Origin: Musa acuminata AAA Group
Taxonomy: Eukaryota > Streptophyta > Magnoliopsida > Zingiberales > Musaceae
Direction of reading: 5' to 3'
Assembly: GCF_036884655.1 (NCBI RefSeq)
Contig: NC_088340.1
Location: 33,813,001 to 33,877,000 of the forward strand
DNA length: 64,000 bases
Part shown: in pieces, positions 1 through 12,699 of the stretch
Numbering within the stretch: position 1 is the first letter of the stretch
Layout: each line of letters opens with the position of its first letter
The notes under the pieces: generated by a model
What the model was told of the DNA's origin: nothing
The model's database searches: none
What the model saw: only the letters and a program-made list of their open reading frames with translations
Made by a program: the position numbers and the translations under genes

Positions 1-1661
1 CCTCAAGAGCATTATCACATCCAAGCCGTCCATTGATGATATGTCTATGGAGCAAACCCATCATCAACCGTCCATCTGAGTTTGATGGTAACTTCGTTAT
101 TTTTGCAACTAAGATTCTCGATGGCATAGGAATATTTCTAGGGAATATATAGGGGTAATATGGGACATTTGCCCTTCCATTGGATATATTGATCAAATTT
201 AACCTGTCTAATTTTGCGCCCGAAATTATTGTGAATATAACCGTATGATTTGGTTTCTGATGTATGAAGCGCGTCCACAATCTTTGCTCCGGCCTCCATC
301 CGTCCCGGCCAATCCATCCCCCATCGAATGGACTCCCCGCGGCGTCCCCTCCTCCGTCATCGACGAGCACCTCGAGAACGTCTTCCGGTGTGGGTGAGTG
401 TCTCATGTTTTCCGTTACTTCCGTTGCTTCTGCACACCAACTGCTTGCTCTTTTGTCTGAACAACCTTGATGTTAACCTTAGGGTGTAGCTTCTTGTGTT
501 GGCTCAACTTAGCAATCGGTCATTCTGCTAGAAAGGACTTCCGATTTACCAAGCTAGATATTTTTTCTGCACAGTGGGTGCTTGTTGTTGTGCCTCCTGC
601 CATAATTACCTCTTGTCTTGATGCTTCAAACTACACCATCATGGCCACCATAGACACCATACTCTCCTATTGCACCTTCTCACACAATTCTTAGGATTTA
701 TTGGATGCCTATTTCCCTGGCACTATGAACTCCTATTGCACCGACTGTAGATGTTGCTCTTGTTAATTTGGTGTTCGAAACTTAATGCCCTGGTTCTTTT
801 GATGGTTGGTGAGCCAACTTTTGTGTTAGCTGCTCATAGTGCTCTACTTTTGATGGTTGGTGAGCCAACGATCGTTCGCAAGAACAAATACAAGCAATGC
901 GCTTTATGCATCATAATGGAAGAAAAATGTTGGCTTAACATCTACAGACCTGACCACAGAGTTTACACTTGTCTTGTGAGTCCTGCTACTCCCTCTTACC
1001 TATCAACAAGCCAGCAGTTTAGCTGCATTTTCCTACCTCTTCATGTCTCTATATCTCTCTCCTCTGTCAGCTCCTCAACAACATATATGCTGCTTTGTCT
1101 TACATCTTCTCTTGATTCTTGCTCGCAGTGCTTTGGCTATAGAATTTTGCATGCAGGACATTGATAAGTGACTTAATTTTAGTTTTATTTTACTTTGTTG
1201 GTTTTCTTCTCACCAGTCTTGTGTTTTAGGTGTTCTCTTTATTCTGCATTTACTCTCAATATGGCTACTTTGTTATATGTTTCATGAATGCAACTTGTTC
1301 CTAGAAGAACTTGTCTGGTTTATGAATATTGGATGGTAAAGACTTGTCCATGAGTGTAAACAGCGGAGTTAATACTATGGTTTCAACTCCGGTAATCGAA
1401 TTCCTCGTTCATTGAGTTACTTCTTTTTCTCGTCCAACTTTGTCCTTAGGTCATCCTTACAAATATTTTGTATGTTTGTAAGTCTCGATACTGATTCCAT
1501 CAACATAATATAAGAGCATAGACTTCCTTACAAGAGCCAAACTCCCCCAGCAAGGAAGAGGACCAACTTAAAGACAGAAGAATCATCATAGGTAGAAATC
1601 GGAGATAGTAATGCATCAGTAGCTGCAACCTTTATCTTTGCGGCGAGACTGGCAATGGAGG
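1..1661. other. Left-end stretch without a confident gene
   Basis: The plus strand has several short frames between about 264 and 1164, but none has a recognisable domain. Around 310-393 one frame reads like protein (it includes WTPRGVPSSVIDEHLENVF) and ends at a good donor-like site, TGG|GTGAGTG. It could be an exon or exon fossil of a gene that starts outside the window or has decayed; I do not recognise the protein. A 23-bp motif around TGATGGTTGGTGAGCC occurs twice in direct orientation at about 797-870. The part next to 1662 should contain the 3' UTR of the acyltransferase gene on the minus strand. Confidence 0.4.
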
Positions 1662-3364
1662 TCACGCGTTCTGGGCCTTCTCCTTGGTCTCCTCCTTCTT
1701 GGAGGGCACTCGGCCATCGGTCCCGGCGAGCAGCACGTACTTGTCCTTCCTGGTGAAGTTGGTGCCCTGGAAGCCCAGCGTGATCGCCAGCACACGCTGT
1801 ATGTAATTGGCGACCTCGATGGGCGACTTCCCACCGGCGCAGGTGAGCTCCTTGGGCAGCTGGTTGAGGAAGGTGATCTCGTAGGTGGGCCGCGGGTTCA
1901 TGAAGAAGAAGTAGGGGTCGAAGAGCTTCCACCCCCTGGCGGTCGTCCCGTGGAACATGCTCTGCTTGGTGTTGATGGCCACGGGGACGATCCGGTCCGT
2001 GAGCTCCGCGAACATGGCGCTGAACCTGAGGAGGAAGGGCTCCCGGCAGGTGGTGCCCTCGGGGCAGATCACCAGGTCGCCTTCCTCCAGTAGGCGTTTG
2101 ATGTGCGCCGCGTCCTTGTCCCTCTCCCGCGACAGCGCCACGGCGTTGATGGGGGAGATGAGCTCGGAGAACTTGCTGATGCTGTAGGTGACGCAGCTGA
2201 TCTTGCGGCGGAGGGCGACGGCGGTGACGACCGGGTCGAGCACGGTGCGGTGGTTGCACACGAAGAGCACGCCGGGGTGGCCCTTCTTGGGTGGCGGCGG
2301 GGGCGCGCCCTTCACCACCAGCTTGATGCCCATGATCCTGTAGTTGTGGAACACGATGCGCTCCGGCAGCGGGAGGTTGATGTACACCCTGAGGAGCGAG
2401 AGGGCGAAGCCCAAGGGTATCCAGAGGAAGGTGACGAGCGCCACCATGGGGGTCGGCAGCTGGACCAAGCGGCCGTCGTGGAGAATGACCCGGTTCAGGA
2501 GCTGGCTCTTGGGCACCGGACTCCATTTTGCATGCGGCACAACGTAGGCTTCCTGAAGCCAATCGGAAAGCAGATGCTGTTATCAATGGCTCCCATCCCC
2601 ATCCGTTTGCACAGGAAAGAGGAAGAAAGAAAGAAGAAGGCGGCATACACCGCAGACCCCGATAATTGTAGATATATGTGATGCTCAATTTTGGAGTAGA
2701 TCAGTTCAGTCACTAGATCCATTGAAGTAGGTCAGTTTTGGGTTCAAACCTTGCAAATGGACATGAAATCGTAGTCAGTCTCTCTGTCGCCGATGCCCAC
2801 GTCCGGCGAACTCCCTCCAAACTCCTCCTCCACCGCCTTCTTCTTCAGCTGTCCGATGAGCACCCCGGGCTTCTTGAGGAACCCCGTTGCCCTCCCTGAC
2901 GCGGTCACCTCCAACTCAGTCCCCAGGACCTTGTCGGCCCCGAGGAAGCTCTTGGTGAACGGTTCCACCATGATCCTGGGGTTCGCCGTCACAATGTATC
3001 TCCGGCCGAACGAACCGAACACCCGCCACGTCTCGGGGTGCACGTCCTCGGCGTAGAACCTGGGCAACACCGAGCGCGCCACCATCTCGATATCCTTCAC
3101 CCTCAACCTCGCGAAGGCGATGAACACCAGCGCTTGTATGGCCACTGACTCCGAGAAGAAGACGTAGATGGTGTAGACGACGGGGACCGACATGAGGAGG
3201 ACGAGGCCCCGCAGGAGGCTCCCTGCCTCGATCGCGACGAGCATGAAGTAAGGGAAGGCGCTGCGGGAGATGAGGAGAGTGCCATCGAGATCAGCCGCCA
3301 CCGCCTGATGCGACCGTTCTTCCGAGCTACACTTGTCGATGGACTTGAACCTAAGCGACCCCAT
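1662..3364 (-). CDS. GPAT6: Glycerol-3-phosphate 2-O-acyltransferase, GPAT4/6/8 type (cutin synthesis)
   Basis: Two exons, 3364..2750 and 2552..1662, joined by a GT-AG intron at a Lys|Glu boundary (phase 0), giving 501 residues; plant land-specific GPATs are about 500. The N-terminal half is a HAD-like phosphatase: DLDGT with Asp25 and Asp27, and GDRETD at about 192-197. The C-terminal half is a PlsC-type acyltransferase: NHRTVLDP with His306 and Asp311, then PEGTTCREP near residue 369. Hydrophobic segments lie near 40-85 and 240-262. In this family, members with intact phosphatase motifs put a fatty acyl group on the sn-2 position of glycerol-3-phosphate and then remove the phosphate, giving 2-monoacylglycerol for cutin, at the ER. 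The kept phosphatase aspartates argue against the GPAT5/7 suberin type. The start gives [12 protein letters not shown], as expected. GPAT6 rather than GPAT4/8 is a similarity judgement. Confidence 0.93.
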
Positions 3365-4549
3365 CTGTGGAGCTGTTGATGGTGGTGGTGGCGGTGGCCA
3401 CGGAAGGGCAGGATTCGCTTGGTTAAATCACCAAGGATTCGAAGGAATATAAATGGGAGTGCAGTAGGTGGCACCGCGAGCTAACTTGAGAAGCTACTTA
3501 TTCTACTAATTTATGCATGGAGAAGGGACGTTCACAACAGCCAATTGCTTGTGATCGATCGACCTTTGCTTGACCAAGTTTGAAGCCTGGATCAGGTAGA
3601 TGTCAACGTCAGTCTTCTTGGCTGTCACCACCGCTCTGGTTTTCTACCTCACGTTAGCATTCGACTATTAGTAGTATAAGCCGATCCTCCTCCGCAGCAT
3701 TAACTTGGAGCCACCGAACCCACGAGAATAAGGAAGTAAAAGCAGTAGCAGCAGCGGCATGCAGTCTCCTGCAAGAAGGATTTCGTTAGCTGGTGGTAGC
3801 GCATTTTTGCGATCGCCATTAATGGAGTGAAGCAATTAGTTGACGGCGTGTTATTATTATCACATGCAGCCTTCCCCATGCCGGTGATCAAACCAGTCAT
3901 AGCAATGGTAGAGCTTTTTCACGTTGACACACGTCTGATCCATCCTTTTAATGTCCTACCTAGAAAAGTGGACTGTTTTATGCCCACTGATATCCTTCAT
4001 GGATGCTCAAATCTTCACTCTAATTCATCGTCTGCAGTAAACCATCTTTGACACAGTAGCCCCTCGTCACCTTCGTTAGGCGAGGAAGCTCCAGATACCC
4101 TAATCGATGCTCTCAAAAACAAACGGACGAGAAGGGGACGGCAGGTGATGTCCACCTCGTGATGCTCCAAAGTGGCCAACACTTATCCGATCTACTTCAC
4201 CGTCGATGCAAGCATGGCTTACGTATGTGTCTCTGCCTAACTTCTCTGCATTAGTGACCTCACACATTGATGAGGCATCTCCAACTCCGACTTCACACAG
4301 CATTAAACGGACCTGAAAGAAGAGTCCTTCGACCAAGTGTCACTGTTTTAATTCTACCTATATTACCATGCAAGCAATTAAATGCTACCTATATCTGCAT
4401 GCTATTGACTGCTTGTCTTCGGTTCTAAACCCATCACCGAGCCTCGATTTGAGCGGCACAAACAAGTTCTCATGTGCCCGTGCCCAGTGAACTCATTTCA
4501 CGGCCACTGGTCGCGCACTTCCTCAGTTCTTAGCTCAAATCGTCGTCTA
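3365..4549. other. Upstream region of the GPAT gene
   Basis: This stretch separates the GPAT start codon from the outer retrotransposon. An AT-rich TATA-like stretch lies at about 3447-3454, some 85 bp before the start codon, but it is weak in the minus-strand sense. The GPAT promoter should be here. I see no coding region; short frames at 3700-3900, 3827-4051 and 4100-4336 have no domain, conserved motif or splice context. Confidence 0.4.
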
Positions 4550-5164
4550 TGTTGGGCTGATAGCATAGTGGGTTCGAACAGCTTACAGCCCACTTTTCTT
4601 TTTAATTTAATCTTAATTTATATTAGGAGGTATATGATGACTATGAAAAAAGACATAAATAAGACAACAATGAGCGCAGCAGAAGAGATCCTTGCAACAA
4701 AAAGAAAGAGAAAAAGACAGAAATCCAAAGAAAGAGAAAAAGACAGAAATCCAAAGAGAAAGAAAGAGAAGAAAATAAGGAAAACGCAGAGAGACTATTC
4801 TCAATTATCCGGTAGTGTTCTCATATCAGGTTAGATCAAATCTACAATAAATTCATTTTGTAATTACTTTGGAGAATTAGGAAGGATTTAGAATTTTAAG
4901 TACAGTAACGTGATCCTTATATCCCAGTTATTCTCTTGTGATTGTTGCTAGGGTTTTGGGCAAAAGATTGAGATTTGTATATTCATTATTCTTATAGTGG
5001 ATTATCTCTAGTTTGCCCCATAGTTTTTATCCTTCACATTGGAGGGGTTTTCCACGTATATCTTGGTGTTCTATTTGATTGTGATTCCATTTAATTCCGC
5101 TGCGTGTTATGGCATGCTAGTATTTATTCATATACAAAAGTTTATATCTCTTTATATCTCATCA
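4550..5164 (+). repeat. 5' LTR of outer copia element
   Basis: About 615 bp, starting TGTTGGGCTGATAGC and ending TATCTCATCA just before the primer site. It matches 22372..22931. It is about 55 bp longer overall than its partner, partly from an internal duplication of a purine-rich AAAGAGAAAAAGACAG segment at about 4705-4760. Confidence 0.85.
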
Positions 5165-5181
5165 ATTGGTATCAGAGTAGG

Positions 5182-8117
5182 GTTGTGTTGATTTAATTTT
5201 TTGTATTTGAATATAGAGGCCGGTAATGTTTCTCGCATGATTAGTTTGAATGGAAACAATTGGATGATATGGAAACCAAGAATGTAATATCTCTTATATT
5301 GCAAAGATTTGTATGGACCTTTGTAGGGGATAGTGCAAAACCCACAACTATGACAAATGATGAGTGGAAGATGTTAGATCGAAAAACAATTGAGTTTATT
5401 CGACAGTAGCTTGATGATCGTGTATTTCACCATGTTTGTACTGAAAGATATGCATATTCTCTTTAGAAAAAGTTGGAAAGTCTCTATGAAAGAAAAACAG
5501 CTGGTAACAAAGCTTTCTTGATCAGAAAACTTATGAACCTAAAATATAAAGAGGGTGTTTATATTGCTGAGTATTTGAATTAAATGCAGAGTATCACTAA
5601 CTAGTTATCCTCTATGAAAATATCTTTTGATGATGAGTTGCAGGCATTGTTACTTCTCGGTTCATTATCAGAAAGTTGAGAGACACTGGTGGTTTTCCTC
5701 AGTAATTCTGCACCAAATGGTGTTGTGACTATGAGTCAAGTAACAAGCAGTTTGTTGAATGAGGAGTTGAGAAGAAAAAATTCAACAACATCTCAGAATG
5801 ATTCACAGACACTTATCTCAGAGAATAGAGGAAGGTCAAAGTCTAGAAGCAGTTCAAGCATGGGTAGAAGCAAGTCAAGATCAAGAAAAGATATTGTTTG
5901 CTATAACTATTGTGAGAAAGGACATTATAAGAACCAATGTAAATAACCTAAGAAGAGCAAGAAAAAAGAGAAAAGAAGCGGAGTTTACAAAGTCAAAAGA
6001 TAATATCACAACTATAGTGCAGGGTGGTGATTATTTGATTTTGTCTCTTTTTGATAATATTTTTTCTTTTGTGTGTTAGGATCTTGAGTGGGTGATTGAC
6101 ACAAGTGTTTCTTATCATGCTACACCACGGAGGGAGTTTTTTGCTACCTACAGATCTGAAAATTTTGGTATTGTTAAGATGGGCAACTATAGTATGGCAG
6201 AAATCATTGGCATGGGTGATATCCATTTAAAGACTAACTTTGGTTGTAAGTTTGTGCTTAAGGATGTGAGACATATGGTTGACTTGAGGCTGAATTTAAT
6301 TTTAGTTGGAAGGCTAGAGGATGAAGACTCTGATAGTAGATTTTACATAGGGCAATGGAAGCTCAGTAAGGATTCTTTTATTGTGGCTAATGGAAAGAAA
6401 TGTCATACTTTGTATAGGTTGCAGGCTCAAACTTATGGTGAGCAGTTAAATGCTATAGAGAAAGACTTCAGCATGGAGTTATGGCATAGGCAATTGAGAC
6501 ACATGAGGGAGAAGGGACTACAAGCTCTTTCCAAGAGAGAGGTATTGCTAAACCTCGGAGGTACACATCTGAACCATTATATTAATTGTTTGGTTGGTAA
6601 ACAACACAAAGTTTCATTTGCTAGTCCTACTTTGTCTAGAAAAATGCATATCTTAGATCGTGTTTATACATATGTATATGGTCCTTTGAGGACAAAAACC
6701 CTTAGTGGATCTGTTGATGTTCCTTGTATAAGTGGTGCACTTTATTTTGTCACTTTTATAGATGATTTTTTCAAGAAAGTTTGGGCCTATGCTTTGAAGA
6801 CCAAAGATCAAGTTATTAATGTTTTCAAAGAGTTTCATGCTAGGATTGAAAAGGAGACAGAAAGGCAATTGAAATACATAAGATCAAATAATTATGGTGA
6901 GTACACAGGATTATTTAATGATTATTATAGGTCACATGGTATCCAACACGAGATGATAGTTCCTGGTACATCTCAGCATAATGCTATTGCAGAGAGGATG
7001 AACCGCACAGTTATGGAAAAGATCAAATGTATGTTTTCATATGCCAAGCTACCTAAAAGGTTTTGAGATGAGGCTTTGAGGACTACAGTTGATGTAATTA
7101 ATTTGTCACCATGTACAACCCTAGATGGTGATGTTGCAGAGTATTTATGGTCAGAGAAAGATGTTTCCTATATGCATTTGAGAGTGTTTGGTTGTCGTGC
7201 ATTTGCACATGTTCCAGACAATGAGAGGTCCAAGCTGGATGGTAAGACTAAAGAATATATTTTTCTTAGCTACTCACATGATCAGTTTGGTTATAGGCTT
7301 TAGGATCCAGAAAAACAGAATGTGTTTAGAAGCATAGATGTAGTATTCTTTGATGATCAAACCTTTGAGTCTTTAAAGAAGAAGATACAAGCCAAGACTT
7401 CTGTAGAAGGATTAGCAGATTGTGACCCAGTTACTCCTCCAATATATTAGGGTGATGGGGGAGATGTGTAGGAAGATGGTGTAGAGCCTGATGTTGATCT
7501 ACCTACAGGACATGTTAAGCAAGAATAAGTTGGAGAGCAACTGCTCGCAGAACCTCAGTTGAGAAGATCTTCTAGACAACGTCAACCTTCCAGAAGATAC
7601 TCTACATATGAGTATGTGATACTTACTGATGCAGGTGAACCAGAGAGTTACCAGGAAACAGTTAAAAGTGAGCAGAAAGAGAAGTGGTTAGTTGCTATGT
7701 AGGAAGAGATGGATGCTCATTAGAAGAACCACACTTATGATTTGATACTACTACCAAATGAAATGAAGGCCTTGAAGAACAAATGAGTTTTTAAGTTGAA
7801 GACTCAAGAATATTATTCTCAACCAAAGTACAAAGTTAGATCGGTTGTTAAAGGCTTTGGTTAAAAGAAAGGTATTAACTTTGAATAGATTTTTTCTCCT
7901 GTTGTTAAAATGTCTTCTATTCGTATTGCTCTTGGTATTACTGCTAGCTAGGACTTAGAGGTTGAGCAGTTAGATGTGAAGACAGCTTTCTTTCATGGTG
8001 ATTTGGAGGATAAAATTTATATGGAGCAATCAGAAGGCTTCAAATTTAAAAGTAAAGAGAACTTTGTCTGTAAGTTGAAGAAGAGCTTATATGGCCTGAA
8101 GCAAGCTCCAAGATAGT
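5182..8117 (+). pseudogene. Copia gag-pol, first part (gag, PR, INT, start of RT)
   Basis: Conceptual translation gives a gag-like region from about 5226 and a zinc-knuckle remnant at 5899-5940 (CYNYCEKGHYKNQC, whose first two cysteines have three residues between them instead of two). A protease region lies at about 6088-6130 with DTS where DSG is expected. A GAG-pre-integrase HRQLRHM motif sits near 6485, the integrase core at about 6740-7060, and the start of RT at about 7900-8117 ([14 protein letters not shown] and [10 protein letters not shown]). Many in-frame stops interrupt it, for example at 5407, 7301, 7700, 7721 and 8114. It cannot make an intact polyprotein. It continues at 21254. 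Confidence 0.9.
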
Positions 8118-8562
8118 TGTCACGGACTTAGCTGGTTTTGCCTAAGTCGTGCGGCACCATTGCGTATCCGTCCGCAAATGTCAGCCTCCCTGAAGCCTCC
8201 CATGATCCCTTAGGACCCACAAAAGAGAAAACAGGTTAGAGAAAACATCTCACTCGGGATCCAAAGTAAACATTTTCGAAAACACTCCATAGACAATGCA
8301 AATTACAAACAGACTTTACAAGCTCTGAACAGTTGCACAACAAAAGGTCAAAATGGTCAATTACAGATCAAAAATCTCTCACACGTGTCTACATGACACA
8401 ACATTTATTTACAAGCCTAAAGTAACCACCAATATAACTAAAATAGGACTATTAAGCCTTCGACCGTCTCTCTACATGTTGTACAAAGCATGAACATACC
8501 AAAAGACACGGACATACATAAGCACTATATCAAACATCCTATTTAGAAGTTTGTCCATGACA
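8118..8562 (-). repeat. Left (3') LTR of middle element
   Basis: 445 bp and aligned end to end with 20809..21253, with scattered substitutions, so the insertion is older than the 10.9 kb element near 49-60 kb. It starts TGTCACGGACTTAGCTGG and ends TTGTCCATGACA; the right copy ends TTGTCCGTGACA. The short terminal inversion TGTCACGGAC/GTCCGTGACA is intact in the right copy. Confidence 0.88.
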
Positions 8563-11500
8563 TTCTCCCCCACTTATTCCTTCGACGTCCTCGTCGAAGC
8601 CTTTGTCGACACTGCAACTCTTCGCCTTTGCTGAGTCTTGAATCTTCTGCTCCAGCTGCAATGTGCCTCTTGGCTCCTAACTGCTCTCCGCTGCTGTTTT
8701 TGAGTAGTTGAACCTTTGATCCATCATGCTACTTCAACTCACCAATGACTCTAACTCTAGTGTGGGGTTGGTTGAGTTGTGTTGATCCCTATTGGTTTCT
8801 GCGGATCCTCCAGATGAAGGAAAATACCATTCTTACTGCGCTAGTCTCTCAAATGCCTCATGCTGCTTGAATTGGGTGGATGCTTGTTGGAGCTTTAACG
8901 AGTATCGTCTCGCAAACTTCTGAAGTTTTGGATCCTTCCTCCACAAAATTTGCTCATTGAGTCTTCTTTCACTTAGTTGTCACTTCCAAGTAGGTTCGCA
9001 TCACTTCCGCTTTCGATTGACATTTCGTTGGGAAATGAAGCGGACAATCTACTCTCAGTAACACTGATCACTGTTGGTAAGGATTTGATAACTATTGTCT
9101 TCCATTATCTTCGAAGGGTCTTTGAACAGGTGCAGGGCTCCTCTACTGGATAAATAAAAGAATTGGGGTACTCGGTTTCGCCCATTCTCTTAAGTGTTGA
9201 GAAGGCAAAGGTTACTTGATTTCGCCCGCCTCCTCGAGGTTGTACTCAATGCATCGAGCTGGTTACTGGTCTTCGCCTGCTCTTTGCTCACACTTCTGAA
9301 GCGCTTGAAGTGTTTGCACTCCTTGCGTTGAGTAAGTTACTGTGATTTACCTTCTCAATGCCATCGAACTTCTGGAATGTAGGAAGTTTTCACCCCAACT
9401 TGGAGTAATTCTCTCGTAGGTTTGGTCGCCTCTGGGATTGTACCGTCTTCTCCATCAACCCTACCGCCTACTCCACTGAGTAGCAAAGGTACAGCACTGC
9501 GTACTGCTTGCTTCGTTCCTTGGTCATGCACTTTTGCCTGACCCGAAGTCCTTCACTTTCGGTTGTTTTGATTAGAAGCTCGTTGACACTGGTCTTATGA
9601 AGTTCTTTGGCCTCTGCCCTTCAGCTTTGTCTCGGTATTTGGAGTTTGCCTCTGCATGCTCCACCTCCTCGACCTCTTTCACGACCAAGCACTCTCCCTC
9701 CATGAGAGCAAGGGATCAATGACTTTCACGGAAGTCCCACCTCTGCGGTACCATGGCGCTGTCATGCCCATGACACTACTATCCGTCGCCTCGCATTTGT
9801 ATCCATTTTCTTCACAATCAGTAGATATGCCTTTGTGGCACTCCTCCGAGTCTATCTCCATTCTAACTGGTGCTTGATTTTGGGTAGCTAAGTCCCTATG
9901 GACTCGTCGTCGCTTCCTCACCCCTTTCGACCTCCTGCTTCAATACCTTTGTGTTCTCCAAGCAGCTCCCTTTGGTTGATGGAAAGACAGACTACAACTC
10001 CCATGCATAGCCTCTGCCATCACGTTGTAGGGTTTGCACCGATTCTGTTCTCCTTAGCTTCCTTGGTAGCAACGTTCGCTTACTCGACCTTGTCCTCTGA
10101 CTTATCGGGCTCCCTTAAGCGAATATGAGCTCTGGAGTAATCCAACTCTCTAGTTGCTTCGATCATACCTCTGCATGATCAAGTCCCTCCCATGGGACTT
10201 ACTGGTACTTGCATTCGAACTTTTTCCATTGGTGGAACACAGCCCCCATATGCTGATGACCAAGGCTTTCATCCGATGTAAAATTCGATGCATGCACGGA
10301 AGACCCGCCTCTGCAGTACCATGGCCTTCACTCCTTGAATCCATAGCCCTTCTTACCGTCGTGTTGTTCACCGAAGTGGAGCTTCTAGTAGCTCCCGATC
10401 ATACCTCCATATGATCTAGTCCCTCACGGGACAATGTCGTGTGTATCGCATTACCACGAATTGTTCCACCACGATCTGCTACAACATGTCGCCTCTTGGT
10501 GACATCTCTTTTGCATTCTGATCCTTATGGGATGAACTCGAATTGTGATCCCTCCATATGTGGCCTCTGCTAATACATCGCAAGGTCTCTTTCACTTTTG
10601 ATTTTGTTCGCTCCTTTGGCAATCGACCTTCATCCACCCACTCTTGGGTCACACTTAGATGAAGCACCGCTCTAGGATAGTTCATCGCCTAGTAGCTCCC
10701 GAAGTCTCCCGACTTCGCTACAATTAGTGCACCATTGTTTGGATCTTGGGCCTCTGCCCCTACCAGCACAATCTCCGCTGCGCACTGCTTCCTTCATGGC
10801 AACTTGAATGGCAACACTGTGGCATATTCTTCAAGAGTACCCGCCTCCGCATCCTCTTGCCCCCGTGTCAAGGCCTTCAGAACCCAACTTCGTCTCTGTA
10901 AGTTGAGTCGCCTTAGTTCCTCCATCAAATGCTTCTCTGAGATAAGGTGCATATGCCCAAAAGCTTCCTTCGTCTTTGGCACCATGCAAGATGAGTCCAC
11001 TCCGTCAAAATGAAGGATCCATGGAACAATATGATCTTGCTCTTGCCTCTGCAAGAGTTCATGTCCTTGACTTATGTCCAAGGAAAGCACTGTGCCTTTG
11101 CTCCATGTTCCATCTTCTATGCTGGCTCCCTTCATACGGCTTGGGTTCTTCGCCAAGTTACACCCAAGTTGCTCCGCTCCTCGTTTTGCACTGAGTTGAT
11201 GGTGGCCCTCTCGCCCACCATTCCACGGGTCAGCCCCCCCTTGAGTCCGATCTCAATATCGACTCCAAGTGTGCCTTCATTTGTGTTGCCTTGGGTCGCT
11301 CCCCCACTTGATCTCACAATGCATCCACCAATACATTCTCTCAAGTGAGATCATGCGACGACTCCTCGTCGCTTGCTCGGTCCATTGAGCTTCGTGGAGT
11401 TGTTGTTTATTGAGGTACTCCTCCTCAACATGTGCGGTCCGTCCCACATGATTCTCCCTCTGGAGAGCCGGGACTTATCCCTCCTAGATAACTATCCCAT

Positions 11501-11760
11501 TGGAGCAACATTTCTCTTCGTTTCGGAGACCACCATCCCCTTGGACCACTCCAATTTGCTGAACAAACTGTGCATTGTTCTGCCTCTTGCAAACACATTT
11601 GCTAGATTGCGACTCCACGTCAATACAGCCCCCGCTGCACCACTCAAGGCCTAGCAACATGCTGAACTCGTTGCACACTTCAACCTCCTACGAACGTATC
11701 CTTCACATGCCGAAGAGAAAGTTTCAATGCTCCATGGCGCCGAGTTTCGGTCGCCTTGGG
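8563..11760 (-). other. Internal region of middle element, left part
   Basis: About 3.2 kb lies between the polypurine tract and the inner insertion. Short minus frames occur (9679-9921, 10150-10371, 10794-11156, 11132-11344), the longest being 120 codons, with no recognisable gag, protease or pol motif. On the plus strand, blocks rich in CTTCG, CCTCTGC and CACTTC recur, suggesting old internal duplication. I cannot assign a function; it may be a remnant gag or non-coding filler. Confidence 0.5.
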
Positions 11761-12699
11761 TGTTGAATCTCGTATTTTGATGATGAAACTACTTGATATA
11801 TGTTTATGATTTAATCTACGTTTTGAGTGACGCAGGATGCTTTGATCAGGATGAGATAATTAAAGCAGGAAAATCATGTTGTGCCGGAGGAACATGTCAG
11901 AAGATTGGACGTCGAGCTGCTGGATCGGTCGACGTATCGACAGAAGGCTTCAGGCCGTGGACTTGGGCATTGGGCCAAGAAGAGCGGGTATTGTGCCAAG
12001 GATATCGGAGTTGCGGAGTCAACTGGCCGATTGGGTAATAGGCTGCAGGAGAGGACGATGCGCCGAAGAATCGGACGAAGCGTCGAGGGACCAATGACAT
12101 GCCGGACAACTTGGTTAATTGTTTAGGATTAATTGTCTCGATCGAAGTTTTGTTTTAATTGTGCAGGATTAACTATGATAACGATGAAGACATAAAATGA
12201 AACAAAGTGTCGGAGTCAAGCGCGAAGGATTTGTTGCGAGTTCGAGAGTTCGACGGAAGTCCGAAGGTTCGTCGGGAATGCTACCGGAACTAGCCGAGAA
12301 TGAGCTGGGAGCTTGCCGAAGGGTTTTTCGGAAGCTCGCCGGAAGGTTCGTTGGAAGTTCGCGGAGCTCGCCGAGAAAGATCGGAGCTTGCCGAAGAAGC
12401 TCGTTAGAACTCGCTAAGATCAAATCGTGAAGTCTAGGAGCTTGCCGGGAGTCCGCAGAATGGTTTCCGAGAGTTCATCGGAAGACCGCCGGAAGTTTGC
12501 TGGAAGCTCGCCAGAAGAAGTCTTGACTTGCAGACTTTGTAATAGCTTATAAAATGTCTTTAAAATCATAGTTAGCACGTTAATTAGGGTTAGGATTAGG
12601 TGTTAATCATATAACCCAAGTAGGGGCCAATTAGGCCCAAGTTCGGACTGGTTTGGGCCAAGTTTGGAGCCAAACCAAGTGAGCTGAAATAGTGAAAGA

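Noticed and set aside
1638..2681. Plus-strand frames of 151 and 192 codons opposite the GPAT exon 2
   Set aside because: Shadows of a GC-rich exon; the minus frame has the acyltransferase motifs.
4472..4834. 120-codon plus frame with a Lys/Glu-rich end
   Set aside because: It spans the outer LTR boundary at 4550 and is formed by a purine-rich tandem repeat in the LTR.
5166..5181. tRNA gene at TGGTATCAGAG sites
   Set aside because: These are primer-binding sites complementary to the tRNA 3' end beside LTRs; no cloverleaf surrounds them.
10794..11156. 120-codon minus frame in the middle element as a host gene
   Set aside because: No recognisable domain and it lies within LTR boundaries; kept only as an unassigned part of the element.
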